From the NCBI GenBank assembly GCA_007844125.1, contig CM017559.1:36501608-36565607 (forward strand): a DNA stretch of 64,000 nt. The letters are read 5' to 3'. The notes below the pieces were generated by a model. The model worked only from the letters and a program-made list of their open reading frames with translations. It was not told the DNA's origin and searched no databases. Shown here piece by piece: positions 1-10,534 of the stretch. How positions within the stretch are numbered: position 1 is the first letter of the stretch; the number at the start of each line of letters is the position of its first letter. Made by a program: the position numbers and the translations under genes. The stretch comes from Sinonovacula constricta (lineage: Eukaryota; Mollusca; Bivalvia; Cardiida; Solecurtidae).

Positions 1-327
1 GTTTTAATAACGAAAGCACTGCAGGCATTAAGGTATTCGCTGCTTCGGTAAAGTAGTCATATTTATGCGATCATTAAAAACGGTGTATATAAATAGACGC
101 ACACAGTTTTGTGTTAGATAACTTCTTAAAGGCATCTCAAAACCCTTATATAAGTGACCCCCCCCATTCATTGCCCCACCCAGCATGTGAGGGCATCTGT
201 TTTCTGATAAGCCAGGCTGCCACAGTCTGTAACGATGTGTCTGTCACACAGGTATTGTTCAAGATCCAAGTGTATGATGCGAGAGCTGGGGGGCAGAGGC
301 AACGCACAGGGGGTAAAGGAAACGGGG

Positions 328-338
328 GGAAGAGAGAG

Positions 339-369
<31 letters not shown>

Positions 370-535
370 TAGAGATAGAGATAGAGAGAGATAGATAGAT
401 AAGATATATTATTATATATATATATATATATATNNNNNNNNNNNNNNNNNNNNNNNNNNNNNNNNNNNNNNNNNNNNNNNNNNNNNNNNNNNNNNNNNNN
501 NNNNNNNNNNNNNNNNNNNNNNNNNNNNNNNNNGA

Positions 536-567
<32 letters not shown>

Positions 568-626
568 AGAGAGAGAGAGGAGAGAGAGAGAGAGGAAGAG
601 AGAGAGAGAGGAGAGAGAGAGAGATG
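328..626. repeat. GA/TA microsatellite interrupted by a 100-N assembly gap
   Basis: A (GA)n tract turns into (GATA)n and then (TA)n up to 433. Exactly 100 N occupy 434-533, followed by more (GA)n to about 625. A run of exactly 100 N is the usual placeholder for a gap of unknown size. The matching region of the second block copy (about 22230-24420) is some 2 kb long, so real sequence is probably missing here. Confidence 0.95.
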
Positions 627-1404
627 GGTATTTATGTTGAGCTATTCATACAGACAAACTACCCCTGCCGCTTTAACGTCAAAAGTAACCAGGAAGCCAA
701 ATGTCAGGTTTTAGAAATCATCAATACCTGAAATCGCTCATTAAATGTATTAACTTACCGTACAACCTACAATAATATACATATTAATTAATACGTGTAC
801 TTAAATTAACAAAGCAATGCCAATAACTTCGAATTCAAATGAAATTATTTCATATTTACCTTGATGGGTTTATGTGCTGCCATGTTTCACACACGTGTTT
901 ACTCATGTGGTGCATTCAGGTCGATGGTTTGTGTCTAGTGACAGATTTTGTTAAGGTAAACCTAACCTGCAATAATGCGTCACAAAGAGGCGTAGGAGGC
1001 GCACCTGCATTGATAACAATCTAATATGACACAGGCACAGGTCATAAATCGATTGAAGACTTCTTTACCAAATTTGGGACAGACAAAGTAAACAGTGTAC
1101 ATTTCACATGAGTTGAAATATTGTTCTTTTATAAGAGCCACGTCATACATTTTCCAGTTTGATTTGTTTCAATATTTTGATTGTTTCAGTGTTATTTAAT
1201 TCACATTTTATGACTATATATGCAAACATGTACGGATATATGCCAAGACTTTAGTTGCTCGTGTTGGGTGAAGTGTTTGGTGGGTGGAGATTGTATTACT
1301 GTGGCTGGAAGCTTGTACATTCCCGCATTTGCGCTAAAAAGACACTGTGATAACGATAACAAGACAAAAGAGTCACAAAAGATGAAACAAAAATTGAGCC
1401 TACA

Positions 1405-1470
1405 CCGGTGTTCGAACTACACATCATCTAGATAGCAATGATACACTACCTACTGAGCTATTCAATCCTA
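1405..1470 (-). repeat. tRNA-like SINE head, minus strand
   Basis: Read on the minus strand this is tRNA-like: an A-box-like TAGCTCAGTAGGTAG followed about 35 bases later by a B-box-like AGTTCGAACACC. Related copies lie at 25225-25290 and 26822-26886, each in the same surrounding repeat. The stems do not form a clean cloverleaf, so it is a tRNA-derived repeat and not a functional tRNA gene. Confidence 0.6.
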
Positions 1471-1665
1471 CCACCAACTAATTTCATCAACGACATAAGT
1501 ACGCGTATGGCTTATGCGTCATTTATGTATGGCAATGGAGACTAGGCGAGTCAAATGTGACCAAGAATGCTTCCAATGTTAGCATTGATATTATAATATA
1601 TTTAAACTAGGTGTTCAAGTTGTTCTATTGTCTAATATTGATTTATGAATGAACAACGTGACACA

Positions 1666-1928
1666 CCGGACGTGGTAGCGCAATGGATAGAGCGTCGGCT
1701 CCAGGTACGGGAGGCCCGGGTTCGAACCAAAGCCGCGACATGCCAAAGTCGTTAAATTAGTAGTGGTATAGCTCCCTTGCTAACGTTCAAGCAAATATAA
1801 CGGTAGTTCCATGACTGGTTGGTCCGGTGTCAGGATTATGTTACTGGGTGTGGTATCATGCCAGGTGTTCACGGACACCATCTCCAATTAACTGAAAAAC
1901 TGTTGGTGGATGATAAACCCAAAAAGCA
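1666..1928 (+). mobile_element. tRNA-derived SINE (family A), full length with TSD
   Basis: The head reads GTGGTAGCGCAATGGATAGA (A box) and GGTTCGAACC (B box). The body and a tail containing TAAACCCA follow. The 14-base direct repeat AACAACGTGACACA flanks it at 1652-1665 and 1929-1942, which is a clear target-site duplication. Other members are at 34615-34922 and 58665-58975, with fragments at 25500-25577, 32070-32160, 38200-38420 and 40440-40615. The same head inside the second block copy shows that this insertion predates the block duplication. Confidence 0.85.
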
Positions 1929-3426
1929 AACAACGTGACACAGGTATATTACTCCAGAAAAAGAGGAAGAAAATTGTGATTTGAACGAGTTTTCCACAAT
2001 CTCTGTATTGCTTACGAGGCCGAGATCTTTGCAATATCCCAAGCGGGACATCAATGCTTTCCGCTCTCTATAAAAGGTTTGCAACTGGGATTAAGATTCA
2101 TATTACATGTACGTACTTTGGATGACATGAATCACCGCCGTTTACTATATGGTCTACTTAGTTACTGGGAGGTTCACTCAGTGTAGTTTGGTTGCGTCCG
2201 GTAGCACTTACGAAAAGTTATTTTATAACTAGTCTTAGTTAAAATACAACCATATGGAAAGTACTGCATGCTTTGTATACATATTATAGTTTCCATAATC
2301 GGGTGTTAGCCACTGTGTTGTAGGTTTTGTCCTAATGTATAATTTATGTTTAGAACAGGTGGTTGTTTTGCGGCTGAATACTTGCCTGCTTTCCAGCGCG
2401 TTGCGTAATTAATTTACCACCGACAAAGTTAAAATGACTAATATTTTTACAAGCTAAAACTTAATACCAAAGATTTTTTTTCAAACAACCGAATGGATCA
2501 TTGTTCCCTGAAAAGGTTCTGCAAACCGCTGTTTATTGATGCCCCAGACCTGTATGTTGTTCATAATAGCAGAAACCCTCAGTCGTCATTGCAAACGATA
2601 TTACATTTGAGATCACATTATGATATCATCCCGGTAGTCTTCTCTTATGTCTATATCTTTTCTTTTATCTTTAAGCAGAGATTACTATTGTGCTTATTTA
2701 TAGATTTTGAACGAATGAATATTTTGGGTGTGTCATATGAGTTTATGAAGAAATCATGTCCCAATTCCATCAGACAATGGATAAGTATTGTTACATGCAT
2801 TTGATAAAAGCAAACTGTCCAATACCACTTATAAGAACATCCAGAATAATAATGTACATAACTAGATTTATTTAAATTCTTACTTTTCTGTCTTTAGGCG
2901 TTGTCGCTTGCGACAGCGGACCAGAGTTATGATAAAGCTGGATTTCGAAAGCACGAAGGAATAACCATGCATGATATTGTCCTACCCGCGGTCAGTTAAA
3001 GCCTGTAAAAATGTCGTTAGTGGTTATAAACATATGATTTTTGTGTTTCTCTCTGATTCTCCTCCAATATTAATTATTACATGTTTATAGTTTGTTTTAG
3101 CAGTTGTCTATATTATGTGTGAACCTTATTTTATGAGCCTTAAAGATTATATTAATGTTTGCTTTTAATATTAAATGTCTTATTTAAATCCTTTTTGCTT
3201 CTACACAATATACATTTACCTATGGCATTATCATAAACATTAAAACAAATCGGGTCACGATAACAGACAGTCTAGACACACAGCCTTTCTACGTACACAA
3301 GCCTATAAGAGACAGTTGATATCTAATATTGACTTAGCTTGTACCCTCACAATACTAGGTGTATTTAAAAATTATGGATTTATTTCCGACACACGTCCAT
3401 AGAATGTAATGGGTTAATAATATGGG

Positions 3427-3650
3427 ACATGCGGTGCGTATGTAGTTCTACCCAGACAATTATCTGGGGTCTTCCTCCACATGGATGTCGCTATATTAAT
3501 AATAAAATGTCGCTGCGATGAATAAAAAGATATATGTAAACGAGAAAGGAGTGCTATACATAGGTTTTCTAGCTAACCTGTGGTGCACCGGTGGTTCTAC
3601 CCAGACTTAAGTATGTGGTCTTCCTCCACAATAATTAGCTAGACGTCACC
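3427..3650 (+). repeat. Two tail fragments of SINE family C
   Basis: Two adjacent segments (3427-3525 and 3552-3650) share a tail motif: a stretch like GGTTCTACCCAGAC, then GGTCTTCCTCCACA, then a sequence like GACGTCACC. A fuller copy with a tRNA-like head is at 63275-63500. No tRNA head is visible here, so these are 5'-truncated copies. Confidence 0.6.
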
Positions 3651-3659
3651 ATATGACCA

Positions 3660-4260
3660 GAATTTCTATGGTATTCCATTTAGGCATTGCTTTTTTTTAC
3701 AAGGGCCATATAAGAAGTAGTGGCAATAGTGGTGTGGTTTCTCACTACAAGTATATATACCTACACATTACTAGTGGAATCCCTGTCCGCCCATCTGAAC
3801 ACATTTTCCCTAGCGAATTAGCCAATCCGAAAACGCTTTTCTGAGCCTGTCTATGGGTATTCTGCATACACTGGCATAGTCGCTTTCTACTGCATTACGC
3901 GTTTAAAACTGCTTACTCATGCACCCCTTAATCTGTAAATAAGAGCCCAGGGTGTAAAATCAGGACTTTATGGAGGGTGTGGTAAAGTTTCAATATGATT
4001 CTCTTCTAAATAGTCCGTTACTACGGCAGAACAATGGGCTGGGGTATATCGTGAAATAACTTGACTACACGAAGGCCGGTGCGTGAGCTGTGTAGTGGCT
4101 CACAACTTCATGATTCTTGTAAAATGTTCCTGCTACATGAGTGCGTTTGGGTACCGGAACACGTGCCACTATACCTTCCGGGTACAAAACACATAACGCG
4201 TCGGATGGTCCTTGCTCAAGTGGACTATTTTGGGTCATTCGGCATCTTTGTGATTTTTTA
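3660..4260. other. Intergenic stretch without a recognised gene
   Basis: Short open frames occur on both strands, but none shows a recognisable domain, splice partner or conserved copy. I see nothing further here that I can support. Confidence 0.5.
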
Positions 4261-4261
4261 A

Positions 4262-4433
4262 AAGTAAAAACATTCTTGGTAAATATTGTTGCAACATGTT
4301 TGTATATAAAATTAAACCACATTGTTTTACCTCTTTGGGCATTGGGAATTCTACATAACTTCCCATTTCTTTGCATTACTAAAATTTGATATACATGCGT
4401 TTCAAAAGATTCTTACAAAAACTATGTTTGATG
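4262..4433. repeat. Dispersed repeat, partner of 13970-14260
   Basis: This segment shares several conserved blocks with 13970-14260, including ATGTTTGTATATAAAA, a GGGAATTCTACAT-type motif, CATTTCTTTGCATTACT and TTTGATATACATGC. The copy at 13970 contains about 110 extra bases between the last two blocks. It is a dispersed repeat of unknown class, probably a small nonautonomous element. Confidence 0.55.
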
Positions 4434-5042
4434 CTCTACCTACCTACCTCCGTACCTACCTACCTCCCTACGTACCTCCGTACCTACCTACCTCCCTACG
4501 TACCTACCTACCTACCTACCTACGTACCTCCCTACGTACCTCCCTCCCTCCCACCCACCCAAAATCTACCCACCTACCTACCTACCTACCTACCTACCTA
4601 CCTACCTACCTACCTACCTACCTACCTACCTACCTACCTACCAACCTACCTACCTACCTACCTACCTCCCTCCCTCCCTCGCTACCTCCCTCCCTCTCTC
4701 CCTACTTACCTCCCTACCTACCTACCTACGTACCTACCTACCTCCGTACCTCCCTACCTCCCTACGTACCTAACTACCCTCCCTACGTACCTACGTACGT
4801 ACCTACCTACCTACTTACGTACCTCCCTACGTACCTCCCTACCTCCCTCCCTCCCTACCCACCCAAACCCACCCACAAACCCACCCACCCACCTTCCCAA
4901 TTACCTACCTACCTACGTACCTACCTACGTACCTACCTACGTACCTACCTACGTACCTACCTACGTACCTACCTACCTACCTACCTACCTACCTACCTAC
5001 CTACCTACCTACCTACCTACCTACCTACCCACCCACCCACCC
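4434..5042. repeat. 600-base (ACCT)n tetranucleotide array with ACGT variants
   Basis: An almost pure array of ACCT units is interspersed with ACGT, ACTT and CCCT variants. It ends in a CCCA-rich stretch. It stays open in two plus-strand frames only because the period is four and the unit has no stop. The resulting Pro-Thr-Tyr-Leu peptides are artefacts. Confidence 0.95.
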
Positions 5043-5213
5043 ATTGATAAAGGGGTAACACTTAGCGCCAAATAAAACCAGTGTAGATATAATGTCATAA
5101 ATAGTTCTCGAGTTAGATAAACCGCCCCTTTTTAAACTATAGACGCTATTCACGCCTCGTTTTGAAAAAATCCAAAACGAGGCTCTTAACGCAAGAGGAT
5201 TCCCTATAGAAAA

Positions 5214-7587
5214 ATGGCGTCACGGAAACCTTTAGGCGATCCCGGATGGACAAATAATTTATCGATTATTCCAGAAATTTCAATGAGTGATGTTGTGACA
5301 ATAATTCAGAAACACTCTAAAGTTCCAACAAAACACCTTGACAAAGGCTACAGATTTTTCCATGGATCGTATGTGCACAATATTGAAGGTAAATCAGGAG
5401 GTCAATGACCTGTGATGATTTTGTTGTTAAAATAGATTGCATTTAGTCATCCGCTTAAAATAAAACTATGCTGTATTGTCAACCTGTCATGTACATTCTT
5501 TGTGTTACGCATAATATTTAAACTCTACACAGGATGTAAATTTACCCTGGATTAAATTTTTATAGCTTTAGGCACACAAAAAGTGTTTTATCACAATGAA
5601 TATTTACAGCGACACTTAGAAGTCGTGAGATAATAACTTTAGATATGATTGACACTGATAAATACATGGAAAATTACTGATCTACTTTCAGTGAAAGTGA
5701 ACAAAGGAGGTTGCTTTGTCAGAGGAAAATGTTTCCGGTCTATGAAAAAAAACGAATCTCCATGGTCATTGCATGTAAGTTGACTGTTGCTATTCTGTAT
5801 TTGTAAACAGTAGTATCTAGATCAATCAATAAAATTTGATTTAAAGATTGTTGAGAGTGGCCTCCTAGCTGACAAGGTCTGTTGGCACTCAGCCCATGGC
5901 ATGAATATTTGTCGAACATCAGCATGCATATGTTAATATATAGAAGAGTTCGTCCTGCCGGGAATTGAACCCAGGACCTATTGAATCAACCGCATTGCTA
6001 AAGTATTAACCAGACTGGCCTAAGAGCTGACAAGGTCTGTGGGCACTCAGCCCATTGCATGAATATTTGTCGAACATCCGCATGCATATGTAAACGTGTA
6101 CAAGAGTCTGTCCTGCCGGGAATTGAACCCATGACCTATTGAATCAACCACATTGCTGAAGAATTAACCCAACAGCAAGGCTGTTTACACTTATAATTTG
6201 ATGACATGATAAATTGGTAATGGCTTGGATGCCAATGACTGTTTTAAGAATATTATTTATTAACTTTATTTTGCAAATATTAAATTTTGTATGTTGTTGA
6301 AATAAAATGATTTTAGCTCATGAAAACAAATTTTTCATTGTTTTCCAGATATCCTTGTTGAACACAAAAGAAATTGAAAGCCAGTATTGTGCATGCTCTG
6401 CAGGAAAAGGCTCATGTGCACATGTGGCTGCCCTTGTTTACCAACTTGCACACTTCAAGACTCTTAAAATGAAATCTGTTCCAGATATTGTTTCCAAAAC
6501 TTCCTCTCCACAACAATGGCAAGTGCCGCCAAGAACTCATGGGATAGTACCACGACCACTCTCGGATGTCAAGTTTGTTAAACCAAAGTCAAAGAAAAAT
6601 GAAAAGTCAGAGCAATGTGTATGTAGCACACTGTATAACCCGATAAACACATCATTTCCAGATATTGACTTTATGAAGGGATTACAGGAAATTGTATCAA
6701 GTTCAGATAGTATCCAGTTTAACCAAGTGTTGCCAGACAATTTTGACAGTGTTGAAAGAAAAATCAGTGCATTTGGTAGTGTGTTACAAGGAAGTTGTTT
6801 GGCACATCAGTTGCCAGAACCCAGTTCTGATGGCAGTATAACGCGTGTTCCAGAAGGACCTGAATTCCCAAAACTGCCAATTTCAACTCATGACTTGACC
6901 CGTACATATGAGATTGTGTTAACTGAAAATGAACAGTTGTTTCTTGACGGCATAGCTGTGAGTCAGGAGCAAGCAGAGGAGTTAGAGGAGCTAACACGTA
7001 AACAAAGTGATTGCCCAGAATGGCACAACCTCAGGAAAAAACGTCTAACATCATCAACCTTCAAAGACATTGTTATCCGTAAAAAAGATTTCGATACATT
7101 GACCAATAGGTTGACATCATCCCGTAAAGTGCAGACTGCCGCAATGAAACATGGCATTGAAAACGAAGCTACAGCAGTGCTTGAATATGCTACGCATAAA
7201 AATGTGAATATAAAACCATGTGGCTTTGTAATAAATCCTGATGCTCCCTTTCTTGGATCTTCACCAGATAGGATTGTTTACGATCCAAACGAAATATGTC
7301 CATTCGGTGTGTTAGAAGTTAAATGTCCAGTCAAAGAGTCGTACACTGAAGCCCAGTTTTTGAGTGAAAACACCGATGGTTCTTATAAACTGAAACATTC
7401 ACATGCTTATTATTTACAAGTCATGGGTCAAATGGCACTCACAGGCCTAACATGGGGTGATTTTTGTGTGTGGACACAAAATGACATGCATATCGAAAGG
7501 ATTTACTTTGACAAAGATGTATGGTTTCAAACGTATGAGAAACTGTGTGTTTATTATTTTGACCATTTCATGAAAAAGTTTGTATAA
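5214..7587 (+). CDS. SWIM-finger YqaJ-type nuclease of ISL2EU transposon
   Basis: Three exons join in frame: 5214-5388, 5692-5774 and 6349-7587, with donors GTAAAT and GTAAGT and acceptors TTTCAG and TTCCAG. The product is 498 aa with no internal stop. Residues about 98-115 form a SWIM zinc finger (Cys100, Cys102, Cys109, His111). The C-terminal half carries a YqaJ/lambda-exonuclease-like fold. It begins near WHNLRKKRLTSS, followed by a GIENEATA motif, SPDR (Asp393) and LEVKC (Glu409, Lys411), which form the metal-binding D...ExK core. The nuclease is inferred to act on DNA during transposition, but its exact role in these elements is not established. The start at 5214 lies 40 bases inside the TIR and gives the full N-terminal exon. 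An AATAAA at 7627-7632 may serve as the polyadenylation signal. Confidence 0.85.
5860..6180 (-). mobile_element. Two tandem tRNA-derived SINE copies in nuclease intron 2
   Basis: Two head-to-tail copies of about 160 bases each contain TCCTGCCGGGAATTGAACCC. Its complement is a tRNA B-box with flanking T-stem. Both copies also share a GCTGACAAGGTCTGT start and a CATGAATATTTGTCGAACAT body. They lie wholly inside intron 2 of the transposon nuclease gene, so they inserted into the transposon. Confidence 0.7.
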
Positions 7588-8386
7588 ACGACAATGTTCA
7601 GTGACCACACTTAACTGTTAGCGTAAAATAAAACATGCTTGTAATTTCTGTTCATTACACCAGATATGTTGGGACTGGTATGATCCAAGCTACAGCCAAA
7701 TAACTGAATGTATTTATCACTCATTTTCATTATAATTGAAAATTAAAAAAGTATGCTTGATATTTAAATCATCTCATTTAAATTCTTACACAAAAGGTCC
7801 ACCATGATAAGTTAGTCACACATAAAACCAAGGTCAGCAGAGAGTTACATAGATTCATATGCAACCTGGTAATGTGATAAAGGTCAAGGGCATAATTAAG
7901 GGTCAAATGTCAAATAAATAATTTAACGAGTTCAACTTCTGTTTACACATGTTACATGGACAGACTTTATTGTATAATAGCACAAATGTTATCAGTTGCC
8001 TATATATTGGCATATTTCACATAAGATGACTGTCAATATTTTTCTTTAGTTACATGTATAAAGATAACTCTATATATTTTCATGTTTTGTTCTATTTATT
8101 TACAAGAAAAATCATACATACATGTATGTTTATCTTTAAATGGAAATGAAACTTAAAAGTATTTTATTTATCGCAATAGTTCGATTTTTAAGGCTTTTTA
8201 AATTTGTTTAGAACTTAACCTTTCATGATAGCAACTATATCTGTTCTCAATTCACACGAAAATGCATGGTAAATGTACACAAATGCTGCTGTATAAACAT
8301 GATAATGTAAATACACACTGCAACTTCAGCAGTAGCTTGTTGAACAAGTCAATAAAATTGTAAACTTTTCACTTGTATTTGCTCCT
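7588..8386. other. Convergent spacer between the two transposon genes
   Basis: AT-rich DNA between the two stop codons. It is expected to hold both 3' untranslated regions. Apart from the AATAAA at 7627-7632 I see no further structure. Confidence 0.6.
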
Positions 8387-10454
8387 TTAGAATAGTGGTC
8401 CTTTGAATAAAGTTAACAAGCAACATACAGTCCAGAGTTGCAACGCTGAGCCAGCTATTGCAACAGGCAGAACCGAATCGAAAATGTGGTATTCTTTTAT
8501 GCGTCGAATGGCGCGTTCAACATGGATTCTAAGTCTGGCAATTTCCTGTGTTTCTTCCACTTCTTCCTTGGTAAACTGGTCGCGTTTAGTTAAAAATGGA
8601 GGAATATTGAGTCTAGCTTGTCTTTCTGCCAACATTTGTTCAATAAGAAATCCTTTGTCGGCCATTACACTGTCACCTGGCTCAATAAGGGGGAGAATTC
8701 CAGATTGTCTAGTGATATTTTGGTCTGATATTGAACCTGCAAATAAGGATGACACAAACGTAACACAACCTGATGGTGAAATACCTATAAGTCCCTTTAA
8801 TGTTGTTGTCCCCTTGTAGTTCGAATAAAATTCCGAGTTCAAGCTCAATGCTGAAGGTGTTTGAATTTTCACTTCTGTGCAATCAAGAATGACACGAGTT
8901 GAAGGGTAAAGTTCCTTAAAACAGTCCGGCATGAATTTATTCACTTTGTCCCGTGTTGGCCATATGGGAACTGAACCGAGTTGAAAATACAAGAAATTTG
9001 CCCAAGTTATGATTATACGGCTGACAGTTGACTGTGAAACATTGAAACGACAAGCTATATCCTGCTGAAAAAGCCCTAGTCTTATTTTCACAAGAAACAT
9101 AAAAAACTGGTCAATTAAAGGAATGCTCTCTGATCTGAAAGAGATGTCAGTGTTAATGTCTTGTGAATATCCCATTCTTTCCTTTGAATCTGAGACCATC
9201 TTGTCATTTTGTCTGCTGTTGGTCTCAATAAGTGGTACACATTTAGTAAAAGAGTGTATGAGCTAAATCCGGTGTAGAACTGTAGGGACTTTGGATCAGT
9301 CTCAAAGCGTTGAAGTCCAAACCTGCCAATCGTAAGCTTTTCAACCATCTGCTCAAGATATTCAATGTGCTGTGTGGCAGCTTCTAACTTTTCATCACAT
9401 GAAAGTTCCTTGTCAGGACCTAAATAGTCATGAAAGACTGGCTGTGGTGTCATGACTGGGCTTTCATTTTCCTTCATTTCATCATTCTCTTCACCATCTC
9501 TAAAAGGAAAGAGTAATCAGAATAAAAAAACATGTACATGTACATATTCATTATGACTATGACACAGTAAGAGAATGATGATTAATAGTAATGGCTTGCT
9601 TCATTGAAATTGAAAAGATTGGGAAATGCGGACATCTACAAGTAACATATTTAGGTAATTTTTAGCACAATGCGCAATGTAAATCAAAATCACATGCAAA
9701 AGCAACCATTTTATAAATTTTAAAATTAAGCAGCAATTTTAATCACCTGGTAATGCATGAATATGTGAATATTTGTTATTTTAGAGTAAACTATAATTTT
9801 GTATTTCTTTTAAATTTATTTGATCTTGACGCGCGAAACATCTACATCCCTGTAAGGGGTATGATGTCATTGGAAGATAGATACCAGGATAAATAAAAAC
9901 AACTTTCAACAAGCAGTGCGCAAAAACTCACTCTAATGTCAGTCTCTTTCTTTTTGATGGATTAAGGCGTGGTGTAGGAAGTTTTCTAGAAGGTGTCTCA
10001 ATACTCCAGTCAAATACAGATGGAAAAGCCGTCTTGGTTAGGCATCTCATTCCGGTCAACGTCCTTACAAAATCAGTGTCAATAAAATGAGCTGAGCAAA
10101 CCTTTGTGTGTGGTTTCACCTGCGAAAGAAAAAAAAGTCTGAATATATTACAAATAAACGAAAATCTTTTCATATTTAAAACCTAGAGAATCAAACACAA
10201 TGGTAACAGTTTAACAATTCCTGTTTTGATAATTAACTATCCGAAAATAAGCATATCCGAAATCGTACATCACAAAAGTGAAAATTTGCGATATTTTCTA
10301 TAATTACCTGGAAGAATGGTCCCTCATCGCGCCGAATTTTTACCAACCACAATTTCTTTCTACTAACATCATTTGGAAAGCTGTGAAATGATAGAGATTT
10401 GTTATATCTAGAGTCATTTGTGCACTTTGGTACGCAGCAGTGATATGAAGCCAT
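8387..10454 (-). pseudogene. THAP-finger DDE transposase of ISL2EU, frame broken
   Basis: The three-exon minus-strand model is 10454-10308, 10119-9932 and 9499-8387, with clean GT-AG junctions and matching phases. Exons 1-2 encode a C2CH THAP zinc finger: an N-terminal HCCVPKC, later VCSAHF, and an AFPSVF motif in the position of the family's AVPTxF. Exon 3 starts with an acidic linker and a YTGFSSYTLL segment. It then continues in another frame from about 9190. That second frame holds a helix-turn-helix (IACRFNVSQSTVSRI) and a DDE_Tnp_4 catalytic domain with Asp in VILDCTE, Asp in VMADKG and Glu in HVERAIRR. Linker and catalytic domain are in different frames, so a 1- or 2-base indel near 9190 disrupts the gene unless it is a sequencing error. 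Confidence 0.85.
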
Positions 10455-10534
10455 ATTTCCCGTTTGCGTTAAGAGCCTCGTTTTCGATCCAATATGGCCG
10501 ACTCGTGATATTGGACTATACAGCTAATGTATTG

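Larger units (their letters stand above)
1..2905. repeat. First copy of a duplicated repeat-rich block
   Basis: Bases 1-290 match 21899-22188 almost perfectly. Bases 610-1735 match 24421-25577 with many substitutions and small indels, and 2376-2905 match 25578-26145. The unmatched interval 1740-2375 is the rest of a SINE plus about 450 bases of flank, and it is missing from the second copy. The left end is cut by the window edge. Short open frames in it (for example 2493-2804) show no recognisable domain and are not conserved as frames in the other copy, so I call no gene here. Confidence 0.85.
5172..10486. mobile_element. ISL2EU-type DNA transposon with nuclease and transposase genes
   Basis: Terminal inverted repeats share the core AAAACGAGGCTCTTAACG. 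It reads inward at 5174 and as its reverse complement ending at 10484, with 21 identical bases in all. The dinucleotide AT immediately flanks both ends (5170-5171 and 10487-10488), as expected for a 2-base target duplication. Inside, a YqaJ-type nuclease gene runs left to right and a THAP/DDE transposase gene runs right to left. The two converge on an AT-rich spacer at 7588-8386. A THAP-DDE transposase paired with a YqaJ nuclease is the known signature of ISL2EU elements. This copy is nearly complete, but its transposase frame is broken. Confidence 0.88.

Noticed and set aside
2493..2804. 103-residue open frame in the duplicated block
   Set aside because: The matching DNA at 25680-25900 does not keep the frame, and the peptide shows no recognisable family.
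4322..5075. Two long open frames giving Pro-Thr-Tyr-Leu repeats
   Set aside because: They are translations of an ACCT tetranucleotide array. The period of four and lack of stop codons keep the frames open. There is no start context or domain.
10233..10454. Stand-alone THAP protein gene
   Set aside because: The THAP exons splice in phase to the DDE exon and lie within the transposon ends, so they are the N-terminus of the transposase.
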